Counted from the stretch's first letter, positions 23,678 through 33,180 are shown. The stretch: DNA of 34,727 nt from Saccharicrinis sp. (GCA_024635555.1 JAGXIO010000167.1:1-34727), one strand, 5' to 3'. Made by a program: numbers and translations. The notes: generated from the letters alone by a model not told the origin.

Positions 23678-25849
23678 ATGATAAAACACTTTTCGTTGTT
23701 GCTATTGGGCATCTTAATCCTATCGGCTTGCAGCAAACCTACAAAAACCAACTCCCTACTCCCCTCCCATCTACCCGAAGCCCCCGTAGCTCAAAGAATT
23801 GACTCGCTAATAACTGTTCACGGCCACACCCGTGCGGATCCATATTTTTGGATGCGCTTGAGCGATGAGCAAAAAAACAGCGAAACACCAGACGAACAAA
23901 CGCAAAGAACCCTCGATTACCTGAACGCCGAAAATGCATATACCGATTCAGTAATGCGGAATACGGTTGAACTGCAACAAAAGTTGTTTGATGAAATTGT
24001 AGGAAGAATAAAAAAAGATGATGAATCCGTCCCTTATTTCCAAAATGGCTATTGGTATTATTCCAGATATGAGGAAGGCATGGAATACCCCGTGGTATGC
24101 CGAAAAAAAGAGAGTCTGGAAAACACGGAAGAAGTAATACTGAATATCAATGACTTGGCTCAAGGACACAGCTATTACTCAGCAACGGCTATGACTGTGA
24201 GCCCCGACAATAAAATACTGGCTTTTGCCGAAGATACCGTTAGCCGGCGTATTTACACCACGCGTTTTAAAAATCTTGAAACAGGGGAGTTTTTTAAGGA
24301 TGAAATCCCAAACGTATCACCTGGCGGAGCTTGGGCCAATGATAACCGCACCTACTTTTACACTTCTCAAAACAAAATTTCGTTGCTTAGCGAAAAAATA
24401 TGGCGTCATAAATTGGGTAGCGAAATAAAAACCGACGTGATGGTTTATAACGAAGTAAATCCATCGTTTTATATTGGCGTGTATAAATCAAAGTCGGAAA
24501 AATATCTCATTATTTTCGCGCAAAGCACATTATCCAGCGATTATCATATCTTAAATGCCAACGAGCCCGACGGTACATTTAAGGAGTTTACCCCCCGCAC
24601 GGCAGAACACGAATATTCTATCAGTCACTTTGAGGACAAGTTTTACATTGTTACCAACGATAAAGCGCAAAACTTTAGGTTGATGGAAACACCTGAAAAT
24701 GCCACTTCAATGGAAAATTGGAAAGAAATAATTCCTCACAGGGATGATGTTTTACTGGAAGGTATTGATGTTTTCAAAAACTACATGGTGGTGAGTGAAC
24801 GGAAAAATGCTTTAAACCACATCCGCATCATCAACCAAGAAACCAAGGACGAGCATTATATCGACTTTGGCGAAGAAGTTTATGTAGCCGGTACCTCGGC
24901 CAACCCTGAATTCGATACTGAATTGTTGAGATATGGCTATAGTTCCATGACCACACCTAGCTCTACCATCGATTATAATATGAACACCAAAACCAAGGAC
25001 ATTAAAAAGGTGCAAGAGGTTGTTGGCGGCCATAATCCCGAAGATTACAAAGCCGAGAGACAATGGGTTATTGCACGTGATGGAACAAAAATACCAGTTT
25101 CATTGGTTTATAAAAAAGGCACCTCTTTAGATGGTTCGGCGCCGCTATTACTTTATGCTTACGGTTCGTATGGCCACACCATCGATGCAGGCTTTAGCTC
25201 CACACGCTTAAGTTTGCTCAACAGAGGTTTTGTATTTGCCATTGCGCACATACGTGGTGGCCAGTCCATGGGTCGCAAATGGTACGACGATGGCAAGATG
25301 ATGAAAAAGATAAACACATTTACTGATTATATTGATTGTAGCCATTTTTTAATAGAACAAAAATACACATCGCCCCAACATCTTTATGCCATGGGTGGCA
25401 GTGCTGGCGGGCTTTTGATGGGAGCCATAGTAAACATGGAGCCACAATTGTACAATGGCGTTATTGCACAGGTTCCTTTTGTAGATGTGATTTCAACCAT
25501 GCTTGACGAAACCATACCTCTAACAACCAACGAGTTTGACGAATGGGGAAATCCTAAAAACAAGGAGGCCTATGATTATATGCTTAAATATTCGCCCTAC
25601 GATAATGTTAAGGCACATGATTATCCGAACATGCTTATTACTACCGGATTGTTCGACTCACAGGTTCAGTATTGGGAACCTGCCAAATGGCTGGCTAAGT
25701 TGCGAGCTACCAAAACGGATGACAATATTTTAATCATGAAAACCAATATGGAAGCCGGTCATGGTGGTGCTTCGGGTAGGTTTGAGCCTTACAAAGAAGT
25801 AGCCCTGGAATATAGTTTTATGTTTATGTTGGAAGGAATTGCGGAATAA
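23678..25849 (+). CDS. ptrB: Exported S9 family oligopeptidase B
   Basis: Serine peptidase of the prolyl oligopeptidase superfamily that cleaves short peptides, in the oligopeptidase B subfamily usually after basic residues. The 723 residues start with a lipoprotein-type signal (LLLLGILILSACSK, lipobox LSAC), so it should work in the periplasm or at the outer membrane. The N-terminal beta-propeller (residues about 60-430) begins with the signature HGHTRADPYFWMR. The catalytic domain contains HIRGGQSMGRKWYDDGK and the nucleophile motif GGSAGG with Ser575. The partner residues are Asp660 (TTGLFDSQVQ) and His695 (EAGHGGASGR). All three are present. Confidence 0.92.
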   Translation: MIKHFSLLLLGILILSACSKPTKTNSLLPSHLPEAPVAQRIDSLITVHGHTRADPYFWMRLSDEQKNSETPDEQTQRTLDYLNAENAYTDSVMRNTVELQQKLFDEIVGRIKKDDESVPYFQNGYWYYSRYEEGMEYPVVCRKKESLENTEEVILNINDLAQGHSYYSATAMTVSPDNKILAFAEDTVSRRIYTTRFKNLETGEFFKDEIPNVSPGGAWANDNRTYFYTSQNKISLLSEKIWRHKLGSEIKTDVMVYNEVNPSFYIGVYKSKSEKYLIIFAQSTLSSDYHILNANEPDGTFKEFTPRTAEHEYSISHFEDKFYIVTNDKAQNFRLMETPENATSMENWKEIIPHRDDVLLEGIDVFKNYMVVSERKNALNHIRIINQETKDEHYIDFGEEVYVAGTSANPEFDTELLRYGYSSMTTPSSTIDYNMNTKTKDIKKVQEVVGGHNPEDYKAERQWVIARDGTKIPVSLVYKKGTSLDGSAPLLLYAYGSYGHTIDAGFSSTRLSLLNRGFVFAIAHIRGGQSMGRKWYDDGKMMKKINTFTDYIDCSHFLIEQKYTSPQHLYAMGGSAGGLLMGAIVNMEPQLYNGVIAQVPFVDVISTMLDETIPLTTNEFDEWGNPKNKEAYDYMLKYSPYDNVKAHDYPNMLITTGLFDSQVQYWEPAKWLAKLRATKTDDNILIMKTNMEAGHGGASGRFEPYKEVALEYSFMFMLEGIAE

Positions 25850-25863
25850 GATATGTTGGTAAT

Positions 25864-25920
25864 AAAAGAAAGGCTGAAAACCTATCCCGTTAATACAGGG
25901 AGGTTTTCAGCCTTTCTTTT
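25864..25920 (+). terminator. Terminator with perfect 20-bp stem
   Basis: AAAAGAAAGGCTGAAAACCT (25864-25883) pairs with AGGTTTTCAGCCTTTCTTTT (25901-25920) exactly. CCC (25886-25888) and GGG (25898-25900) extend it inside the loop. It ends in a T-run, 15 bp after the oligopeptidase stop. Confidence 0.92.
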
Positions 25921-26016
25921 TGTGCTTTGATAAAAATAAAACAACGAATTGAATATTTTATTTTATTTTTGGCAACTCATTAAAAATCTTAATAAATACC
26001 ACACCATACATTCTGG

Positions 26017-27465
26017 ATGCTTTTTAATTCGATCGATTTTGCCATCTTTTTGCCAATAGTATTCGTACTTTATTGGTTTGCTACAAACAAAAACCTAAAG
26101 CTTCAAAATTTCCTAATCGTAACTGCGAGTTATGTATTTTATGGTTGGTGGGATTGGCGGTTTCTGTCGTTAATACTATTTAGCACAATAGTCGATTATT
26201 TGGTGGGGCGTGCACTTGCCAGCGAAGAAACCCAACAAAAAAGGCAAATCTATCTTTGGACGAGTATCGTGGTAAACCTAGGGTTTTTAGGCTTTTTTAA
26301 ATATTACAACTTTTTTATTGCCAACTTTATAAGTGCCTTCACGCTTTTTGGCAAAGAAATCAATGGCAGCACTTTAAATATCATTTTACCGGTAGGCATC
26401 AGTTTCTATACCTTTCAAACATTGAGTTATAGTATCGATGTGTATAAACGAAGATTAAAACCTACCAACGACTTCATTGCATTTTCGGCCTTTGTAAGTT
26501 TCTTTCCGCAATTGGTAGCGGGTCCTATTGAAAGAGCAACACACCTGCTACCGCAATTTTACAAAAAGCGCACATTCGATTATTCCAAAGCCGTGAATGG
26601 GATGCGCCAGATACTCTGGGGGCTGTTTAAAAAAGTGGTGATTGCTGATAATTGTGCCGAATACGCCAATATGATATTCAACAATTCGGCGGATTATTCG
26701 GGCAGCACACTGGTTTTGGGCGCCTTGTTCTTTACCTTTCAGATATATGGCGATTTCTCGGGTTATTCGGATATTGCCATTGGCACGGCACGTTTATTTG
26801 GTTTCGACCTGATGCAAAACTTTGCCTTCCCCTATTTTTCGCGCGATTTTGCCGAATTCTGGAGGCGATGGCACATCTCCCTCTCCACCTGGTTCCGAGA
26901 CTACTTGTATATCCCGTTGGGCGGAAGCAGGGTAAACACAGCCCGCGCCATACGCAATACTTTCATTATTTTTATCGTAAGTGGCTTTTGGCACGGTGCC
27001 AACTGGACTTTTATTATATGGGGACTTTTAAATGCTATCTATTTTATCCCCTTACTGCTAAGCGGCAAAAACAGAAAACACTTAAACACGGTGGCACAAG
27101 GACGCTATTTACCCACCTTTAAGGAATTGATTTCGATGGGATTTACGTTTGCATTAACCGTGTTTGCCTGGATATTTTTTAGGGCGGAAAACGCAAGCCA
27201 TGCATTAAACTACATTTCTGAAATATTTTCGCCTTCACTTTTTACCGTACCTGAATTTGACGACATGCGCAAAGCTTTTACCACACTAGTATTAGTATGT
27301 ATATTTGTACTAATTGAGTGGACAGGTAGAAATGACCAGTTTGCCATAGCCCATAGTTTTTCAAAGCAGAAAATATATGTTAGATGGCTTTTTTACATGA
27401 TAATAATATTTGCTATATTTTGGTTTCAAGGAGATAAACAAGGCTTCATATATTTTCAGTTTTAA
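26017..27465 (+). CDS. MBOAT family O-acyltransferase (AlgI-like), first of two
   Basis: A 482-residue polytopic membrane protein that probably moves acyl groups (often acetyl) across the membrane to a surface polysaccharide or similar acceptor. It begins with a hydrophobic LFNSIDFAIFLPIVFVLYWF helix, and has the family motifs ILPVGISFYTFQTLSYSIDVYKR, FFPQLVAGPIERATHLLPQF, the FQIYGDFSGYSDIAIG helix, FAEFWRRWHISLSTWFRDYLYIPLGG split across lines, and the conserved WHGANW with His326 as the likely catalytic His. It ends KQGFIYFQF, the usual MBOAT terminus. The next gene follows after 19 bp and encodes an SGNH-like protein. Confidence 0.93.
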   Translation: MLFNSIDFAIFLPIVFVLYWFATNKNLKLQNFLIVTASYVFYGWWDWRFLSLILFSTIVDYLVGRALASEETQQKRQIYLWTSIVVNLGFLGFFKYYNFFIANFISAFTLFGKEINGSTLNIILPVGISFYTFQTLSYSIDVYKRRLKPTNDFIAFSAFVSFFPQLVAGPIERATHLLPQFYKKRTFDYSKAVNGMRQILWGLFKKVVIADNCAEYANMIFNNSADYSGSTLVLGALFFTFQIYGDFSGYSDIAIGTARLFGFDLMQNFAFPYFSRDFAEFWRRWHISLSTWFRDYLYIPLGGSRVNTARAIRNTFIIFIVSGFWHGANWTFIIWGLLNAIYFIPLLLSGKNRKHLNTVAQGRYLPTFKELISMGFTFALTVFAWIFFRAENASHALNYISEIFSPSLFTVPEFDDMRKAFTTLVLVCIFVLIEWTGRNDQFAIAHSFSKQKIYVRWLFYMIIIFAIFWFQGDKQGFIYFQF

Positions 27466-27484
27466 CAATAACATTATATCAATT

Positions 27485-28315
27485 ATGAAAATATTTGTTA
27501 GAAAAACCATACTTTTTTTGTTGTTAACCGTTTTGTTTATTGAAACTATTTCAGCGATTTTTATTTTAACTAAAGTGTATTTAATTGCTTATCCGGGTAA
27601 AGAAATTTACCATGTTATAAAAAAAAGTAAAGAGAAAAATAAATCAAAAAAATTACTTATTGCAGATAGTGTTGGCAGAGAAATGTTCTCGTACAAAGAA
27701 AACATTCACGGTATTAATTCGTTGGCAACTAACCAAGTAATTGGCATGGTAGGCCAGTATCTATTATTAAATAACTATTTAAATGCCGGAAATGAAATTG
27801 ATACTTTAATCATTCTTTTCAATCCAACTTCATTTAAAAATAACTTGGATCAGAATTACACTTATCATTATTTTTTAAAACCTTTTTACAAAAAAGAATA
27901 TTCATCTTTATTTTCAAAAACGGTACAAGAACAAATTAGAAAAATTCCATACCGCCAATTTATAAGGATACCTCATATTCAAGTAAGCTCTTGGGCACCC
28001 GAATTTGAATCATCGGACATACCTAAATATACGTTTTTATCACCCATTTCAGTTGAATATTTATCCAAAATAAAAGCGCTTTCTATAAAGCATAATTTTG
28101 AAATAATAATTTCACCAACACCAACTAATATCAATAAAAAAGACTTTATCGAAAATATAAATATCAATGAGCTGCCCCCAACCCATCTCGAAAAGGAGTT
28201 CAATGATTATTTTAACAATATTATCTATTTGGATAGCACCAATTTTGTTGATGGAATTCATTTACTACATCCTGAAATATATACCGATAAATACCTATCA
28301 GAACTGAATAAGTAA
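27485..28315 (+). CDS. Membrane-anchored protein resembling a divergent SGNH hydrolase
   Basis: A 276-residue protein without a clear family match. The ATG at 27485 (MKIFVRKTILFLLL) is preferred; an upstream frame start overlaps the MBOAT gene. One N-terminal membrane helix (residues about 7-27) places the rest outside the cytoplasm. KKLLIADSVGREMF is like the GDS block of SGNH enzymes, with Ala at the Gly position and Ser62 as candidate nucleophile. The C-terminal FVDGIHLLHPEIY has Asp256 and His259 in the SGNH D-x-x-H spacing. It is more AT-rich than its neighbours. It lies 19 bp after an MBOAT gene, an arrangement known for polysaccharide acetylation systems. Confidence 0.6.
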   Translation: MKIFVRKTILFLLLTVLFIETISAIFILTKVYLIAYPGKEIYHVIKKSKEKNKSKKLLIADSVGREMFSYKENIHGINSLATNQVIGMVGQYLLLNNYLNAGNEIDTLIILFNPTSFKNNLDQNYTYHYFLKPFYKKEYSSLFSKTVQEQIRKIPYRQFIRIPHIQVSSWAPEFESSDIPKYTFLSPISVEYLSKIKALSIKHNFEIIISPTPTNINKKDFIENININELPPTHLEKEFNDYFNNIIYLDSTNFVDGIHLLHPEIYTDKYLSELNK

Positions 28316-28488
28316 AACCTAAATTGAGCATGAAATAACAAATAATAATCCATCTGCAATTTCCATTACTTTTAATTTAAACCTTTCAATCCCACTACTC
28401 AAAAGATTTCCCCACATGCTTTCGCTACCTGATTTCACTAATAATTTTTTTACATTTACAGCATGTTTATCTAATTCCTTTTATCTGC

Positions 28489-29949
28489 ATGCTAAAGCCT
28501 CCGAAAATACTTTTGTACTACCTTATTATTTTGGTGTTGTTTGGGGCGCTCAGTTATTTCATACCCGTTGAAGGCTTAAAATTAGGTTCTTCCGGATATA
28601 ACTTGCGATGGATATCTCTTGATAAAATACTACAAAAAAAAGAATTACAACAAGCTGTGCCTGCTAATGATTCCACAAAACTGGTGTTTGATGAAATTGT
28701 GGATACTACCAAAACCGTGGCATACAGCATTGATTCAATGGCTGCGAACACCGTAACTGACCTGGATAGTGTATTTTCAGATACTTTTGAGGCTATTAGT
28801 TCGGCAGGCATTTTACGGTTGACCTATCCAGCTTCCTTTAAAAAAATGTTGGAAGCTTTTTATCGTAGAATTGAAACTGCGGATGATTCCGGAAAGGTGA
28901 TTCGTATACTGCACATGGGCGATTCGCAAATTGAGGGCGATCGCATATCTCGTTACCTACGCCAAAGTTTTCAAACGAATTTTAAAGGATCTGGCCCAGG
29001 TCTGGTGCCTTTATACGATCCATTGAAACAGTTCCCTTCCGTTTGGATACGCAACAAAGGTGCTTGGAGGGAGCATGTGGTTTATAATTATCCACGACTG
29101 ATAAAGGGTAACCAATACGGAATTATGGGTAAAGTATCCCTTATCGATTCCGTGGGGGAATCATCGGTAAACATTACCCGCTCTTCAATGGCACAGCCCG
29201 GTGCATCCAATTACTATAAGTCCAGACTATTTTTAAAAAACATAGCCCGTCCGCTCACTATTAACGCCTATTGGGATAGCCAACTCATTAGCTCCGACTC
29301 GTTGCAGATGGATGAAAATATTACCGAAATAAACTGGACCTTCCAAAAGGCACCTCAAAAATTTTCCCTCTACTTCGAATCTGATATTAGCCCCTTGTTT
29401 TTAGGCATGAGCTTGGACAGCCTGAGCGGTGTTGCCTTAGATAACATTGCCATGCGCGGCCAGTCGTCCCCGCGGTTAGATAAAACGGATACTGTACTTT
29501 ACAAACAGATGGCAGCTTATATGAACATAGGTATGGTAATATTGCAATATGGAACTAACATGGTACCCACCGTGGCCGACAACTATACTTTTTACAGGCA
29601 AGATTTTTACCGCCAGCTGCAAATTTTAAAACGTACCATGCCGGGAGTGGCCGTTGTGGTTGTGGGCGTGGGCGATGTGGGCAAACTTACCGATGGAAAA
29701 GCGGAGGCTTATACACATATATTTAAAATTAAGGAAGCCCAAAAAGCGGCATCTTTGAAGGCCGGATTCGCTTTTTTCGACCTTTTTGAAGCTATGGGAG
29801 GACAAGGCTCTATGATTAAATGGGCAAACGGAGACCCTAAACTAGCCATGAGCGACTATACCCATTTTAATAAGCCGGGCGGCAAAAAAGTGGCCGACTG
29901 GTTGTACAAAGCCATTATGAGTGAGTATGAGGAAAGTAAAAAACATTGA
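28489..29949 (+). CDS. SGNH/GDSL hydrolase-family protein, membrane-anchored
   Basis: A 486-residue protein with one N-terminal membrane helix (ILLYYLIILVLFGALSYFI) and a low-complexity linker, so its catalytic part faces the periplasm. The SGNH blocks are all visible: ILHMGDSQIEGDR with Ser146, a glycine block in ALDNIAMRGQSS, the Gly-x-Asn block LQYGTNMVP, and Asp456 and His459 in SDYTHFNKPGG. It is therefore a canonical SGNH enzyme, probably an O-acyl esterase or transferase. It lies between two MBOAT genes and would act on the acyl groups they export. The second MBOAT gene begins 153 bp downstream. Confidence 0.88.
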   Translation: MLKPPKILLYYLIILVLFGALSYFIPVEGLKLGSSGYNLRWISLDKILQKKELQQAVPANDSTKLVFDEIVDTTKTVAYSIDSMAANTVTDLDSVFSDTFEAISSAGILRLTYPASFKKMLEAFYRRIETADDSGKVIRILHMGDSQIEGDRISRYLRQSFQTNFKGSGPGLVPLYDPLKQFPSVWIRNKGAWREHVVYNYPRLIKGNQYGIMGKVSLIDSVGESSVNITRSSMAQPGASNYYKSRLFLKNIARPLTINAYWDSQLISSDSLQMDENITEINWTFQKAPQKFSLYFESDISPLFLGMSLDSLSGVALDNIAMRGQSSPRLDKTDTVLYKQMAAYMNIGMVILQYGTNMVPTVADNYTFYRQDFYRQLQILKRTMPGVAVVVVGVGDVGKLTDGKAEAYTHIFKIKEAQKAASLKAGFAFFDLFEAMGGQGSMIKWANGDPKLAMSDYTHFNKPGGKKVADWLYKAIMSEYEESKKH

Positions 29950-30102
29950 GAAAATAAATAGATAAGTACGAAAATATAGAGGCTTCAATAGAAATCACAA
30001 GCTTTAATTTTGCAGAACAATGAATCTATTGGATATCTCAAACGATAGTATTATTAATCTTAATATATTGTTTTATCTTCAAATAAAAATTAACTGCTAC
30101 CA

Positions 30103-31611
30103 TTGGAACTTTTGTTAAGCATATTAAAATATAATCCCAATGCCAGTTTTGTTTTCACACATTACCTGTTTTGGTTGTTTTTTGGGGTGGTACTGCTGGG
30201 CAATGCTTTGTTGTATAAACGCAGCGTGCTACGCAATACCTTTTTGTTTATTGCCAGCATTTTTTTTTATTATAAAGCCGGAGGATTCTACTTTTTTTTA
30301 TTACTATTTTCAACCCTGGTCGATTATACCATTGGCTTAGGCATAGGCAAGTCTAACAAGCAAGAGGTACGTAAATTTTTACTTGTCCTGAGTTTGATTA
30401 TAAACCTGTGTTTATTGGGTTATTTTAAATACACTTATTTTATTGCCGACTTTATCCAGCAAATTACTGGAGCACAAATCACGGTTGTTAATTACTTTTC
30501 TGTGTTCACCAACGCCCTTTTCAATACACGTTTAGATGCAAGCTATATCCTCTTACCAGTCGGCATTTCTTTCTTCACCTTCCAAACCATCAGTTATTCG
30601 GTAGATGTGTACAGGCGAAGAATTGAACCCGTAAAAAACATTCTGGATTTTGGTTTTTACGTTTCCTTCTTTCCTCAGCTGGTGGCGGGCCCCATCGTTA
30701 GAGCCTGGGAATTTATTCCACAGCTACATCAAAAATACGTATTGTCCGAAAAACGCTTTTGGCTGGCAGTGTGGCTCATCATGGGCGGACTGTTCAAGAA
30801 GATGGTCATCTCCGATTACCTCTCCGTAAACTTGGTAGACAGGGTTTTTGACGCCCCCATGATGTACAGCGGAGTTGAACTATTGATGGGGGCTTATGCC
30901 TACACCATGCAAATTTATTGCGACTTTTCGGGCTATACCGACATTGCCATTGGAGTAGCCTTGATTTTGGGTTTTAAACTGCCCGATAATTTTAATCTGC
31001 CTTATGTAGCCACTTCTGTAAGCGATTTTTGGCGCCGATGGCACATCTCACTTTCATCCTGGTTACGCGACTACTTGTACATCCCCTTGGGTGGCAACAG
31101 AAGGGGCAAAACACGTATGGGTATAAACCTAATGATTACCATGTTACTGGGTGGACTGTGGCATGGTGCTGGGTGGTTGTTTGTGATTTGGGGCGCGTTG
31201 CACGGCTTGGCGCTGCTATTCGAAAAAATAACTTTTAAAGCCCTAAAAAAAGCAAAGCTGAGGATCCCCAAGTTTATTGGCTTCCTCTTCACTTTCCATT
31301 TTATTGTAATCACCTGGATAGTTTTCCGGTCGCCCGATATGCATACGCTACAATTGTTTTTTATTCGCTTATTTTCGGCATTTTCCATTTACGACATGAG
31401 CAAACTTTTCAATTCGTATTCGGGCGTAGTGCTAATTATGTTTGTGGGATACATGATGCATTGGCTACCCTCGGAACTGGAAAGGCTTGTTAAATGGAAA
31501 CTTGTTAAAGCCAACGTAACGATTAAAATTATAGCCGTAATTGTTTTTGGCCTCATATTTTATCAGTTTAGCCTAATGGATATCAAGCCATTCATCTATT
31601 TTAGGTTTTAG
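30103..31611 (+). CDS. MBOAT family O-acyltransferase, second of two
   Basis: A 502-residue polytopic protein related to the first MBOAT gene of the window. Conserved stretches are LLPVGISFFTFQTISYSVDV, FFPQLVAGPIVRAWEFIPQL, DFWRRWHISLSSWLRDYLYI, GGLWHGAGW with His354, and the end KPFIYFRF. A TTG at 30103 is the only start near the first helix; no ATG follows in frame before the middle of the protein, and the first residues (LLLSILKYNPNASFVFTHYL) match related proteins that begin similarly. The two MBOAT proteins differ enough to be separate ancient members and not a recent duplication. It follows the SGNH gene in the same direction. Confidence 0.9.
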   Translation: MELLLSILKYNPNASFVFTHYLFWLFFGVVLLGNALLYKRSVLRNTFLFIASIFFYYKAGGFYFFLLLFSTLVDYTIGLGIGKSNKQEVRKFLLVLSLIINLCLLGYFKYTYFIADFIQQITGAQITVVNYFSVFTNALFNTRLDASYILLPVGISFFTFQTISYSVDVYRRRIEPVKNILDFGFYVSFFPQLVAGPIVRAWEFIPQLHQKYVLSEKRFWLAVWLIMGGLFKKMVISDYLSVNLVDRVFDAPMMYSGVELLMGAYAYTMQIYCDFSGYTDIAIGVALILGFKLPDNFNLPYVATSVSDFWRRWHISLSSWLRDYLYIPLGGNRRGKTRMGINLMITMLLGGLWHGAGWLFVIWGALHGLALLFEKITFKALKKAKLRIPKFIGFLFTFHFIVITWIVFRSPDMHTLQLFFIRLFSAFSIYDMSKLFNSYSGVVLIMFVGYMMHWLPSELERLVKWKLVKANVTIKIIAVIVFGLIFYQFSLMDIKPFIYFRF

Positions 31612-31740
31612 GTATGCTGCCTTTTAACTTCTTATTTTTTTATCCATAGGTTATATTTTCAACTAAAGTGCATAAACTTTCAATACCATTTTTTTGTTTA
31701 AATAGCCAAGAAATAAAATTATTCATCTAAAATCACAGCT

Positions 31741-32118
31741 ATGAAAAACAAAATTCTTTTTGTTGTTAGTTTATTATTCGGCCTGATGTTTATCAATGCC
31801 GGACTTAACAAGCTTTTAAACTATATGCCTATACCTGAGGATTTACCGCAGGAGGTAATGGTAATGTTTGAGGCCATGACGAAAATTACCTGGCTGATGC
31901 CGCTCATTGCCATCTTCGAAATTATTGGGGGTATTCTGATCATAGTGCCGCGGCTGCGGGCTTTGGGTGCACTTGTTTTAACCCCAATAATGGTTGGCAT
32001 CGTTGCCCATCACATAACACTAGGGGATGCAAATCCGCTTCCATTTGTAATGGCTGCAATTCTTATATGGATAATTATTGAAAACAGGGTTAAATATTTA
32101 CCCCTTATTCAAAAATGA
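31741..32118 (+). CDS. DoxX family membrane protein
   Basis: A 125-residue protein of four membrane helices. The first (ILFVVSLLFGLMFINAGLNKLL) shows the DoxX/SURF4-like G-x-x-K pattern, followed by a loop (LPQEVMVMFEAMTK), a second helix with IAIFEIIGGILIIVPRLRAL and two more (LVLTPIMVGIVAHHI and VMAAILIWIIIEN). The family is broad, and members serve in redox and sulfur metabolism in different bacteria, so no reaction can be given. The His pair in VAHH and the Pro-rich LPF step are typical. It is followed by a DUF4256 gene after 45 bp. Confidence 0.85.
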   Translation: MKNKILFVVSLLFGLMFINAGLNKLLNYMPIPEDLPQEVMVMFEAMTKITWLMPLIAIFEIIGGILIIVPRLRALGALVLTPIMVGIVAHHITLGDANPLPFVMAAILIWIIIENRVKYLPLIQK

Positions 32119-32163
32119 CCATTACCCAATTGCCAATAAAAACATAAGATAAGTGAAAATTAT

Positions 32164-32712
32164 ATGAAAGATAGAGGAGAAGAAGAGGAATTGTCGGCGA
32201 TCTTAAAAACCCGTTTTGAAAAAAGTATGAACCGGCATAAAGGGTTGGAATGGGTCAAAGTAGAGGAAAGGTTGGCAGCCAATCCAAAAAAGCTATGGTC
32301 ACTCAACCAAATGGAACAAACCGGCGGTGAACCCGATGTTGTTGGGTATGACATAAGTACCGATGAGTTCATTTTTATTGATTGCTCGATGGAAAGTCCC
32401 AAAGGCCGCAGAAGCGTTTGTTACGACAGCCAAGCTCTGCAATCGAGGAAAGAAAACAAACCTAAAAACAGTGCAGTAGGCATGGCAACCGAAATGGGCA
32501 TTGAGCTATTAACCGAAGAGCAATATCTTGAGCTCCAAAAACTTGGAGACTTCGACACAAAAACTTCCAATTGGATAGAAACCCCTGAGGATATCAGAAA
32601 ATTGGGTGGTGCTTTATTTTGTGACCGCCGCTACAACAATGTTTTTACCTACCACAATGGGGCAGAATCTTATTATGCCGCCAGGGGTTTCCGGGGCTTA
32701 CTGAAAGTCTGA
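32164..32712 (+). CDS. DUF4256 domain-containing protein
   Basis: A 182-residue cytosolic protein that matches DUF4256: the start LSAILKTRFEKSMNRHKGLEW, GGEPDVVGYDISTDEFIFID, CSMESPKGRRSVCYDSQALQ split by charged residues, AVGMATEMGIELLTEEQYLE, and the end VFTYHNGAESYYAARGFRGL. Its function is unknown. It lies in a cluster of small stress or metabolism genes (DoxX before, VOC after), an association seen for the family but not informative about its job. Confidence 0.87.
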   Translation: MKDRGEEEELSAILKTRFEKSMNRHKGLEWVKVEERLAANPKKLWSLNQMEQTGGEPDVVGYDISTDEFIFIDCSMESPKGRRSVCYDSQALQSRKENKPKNSAVGMATEMGIELLTEEQYLELQKLGDFDTKTSNWIETPEDIRKLGGALFCDRRYNNVFTYHNGAESYYAARGFRGLLKV

Positions 32713-32757
32713 AAACGGAAATTAATTATTATCTAACTCATCTTAAATCATTACATT

Positions 32758-33180
32758 ATGAAAGTAAACCCTTATCTAAACTTCGACGGCCAGGCCGAAG
32801 AAGCATTCCTTTTTTACAAATCGGTTTTTGGCGGCGAATTCACCGGAAACATGAAAATGAAGGACGCACCAGGTGGAGACGAACTCCCAATCGCTGAACA
32901 AAACCGTGTGATGCACATTTCGCTTCCCATCGGAAAAAGCATTCTACTAATGGGCTCCGACACCGCTCCTTCTATGGGAAATATACTCAAAAAGGGGAAC
33001 AACAATTACATATCACTCCATCCTGAAAGCCGGGAAGAAGCTAACAGACTTTTCAATGGGCTTTCCGCCGGTGGCGAAATTGAAATGCCAATGGAAGACC
33101 AGTTTTGGGGCGATTATTTTGGTAGTTTCATAGACAAGTTTGGCATTTGTTGGATGATTAACCACAATCCTGAATATTAA
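32758..33180 (+). CDS. VOC family protein, PhnB-like
   Basis: A 140-residue vicinal-oxygen-chelate protein of the PhnB/3-demethylubiquinone methyltransferase-like group. It begins VNPYLNFDGQAEEAFLFYKS and VFGGEF, and has the second half IGKSILLMGSDTAP, YISLHPESREEANRLFNGLS, and the end FGSFIDKFGICWMINHNPEY. The catalytic role of these small proteins is mostly unknown. It starts 45 bp after the DUF4256 stop and may be cotranscribed. A stem-loop follows at 33251-33297. Confidence 0.9.
   Translation: MKVNPYLNFDGQAEEAFLFYKSVFGGEFTGNMKMKDAPGGDELPIAEQNRVMHISLPIGKSILLMGSDTAPSMGNILKKGNNNYISLHPESREEANRLFNGLSAGGEIEMPMEDQFWGDYFGSFIDKFGICWMINHNPEY

Noticed and set aside
26652-27122. 156-residue plus-strand frame inside the first MBOAT gene
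   Set aside because: It is a shifted reading of the conserved MBOAT motifs (WRRWHISLS and WHGANW regions), which belong to the main frame.
26017-31611. Recent tandem duplication of the MBOAT genes
   Set aside because: Outside the family motifs the two proteins differ widely in sequence, and the DNA shows no long identity, so they are old paralogues.
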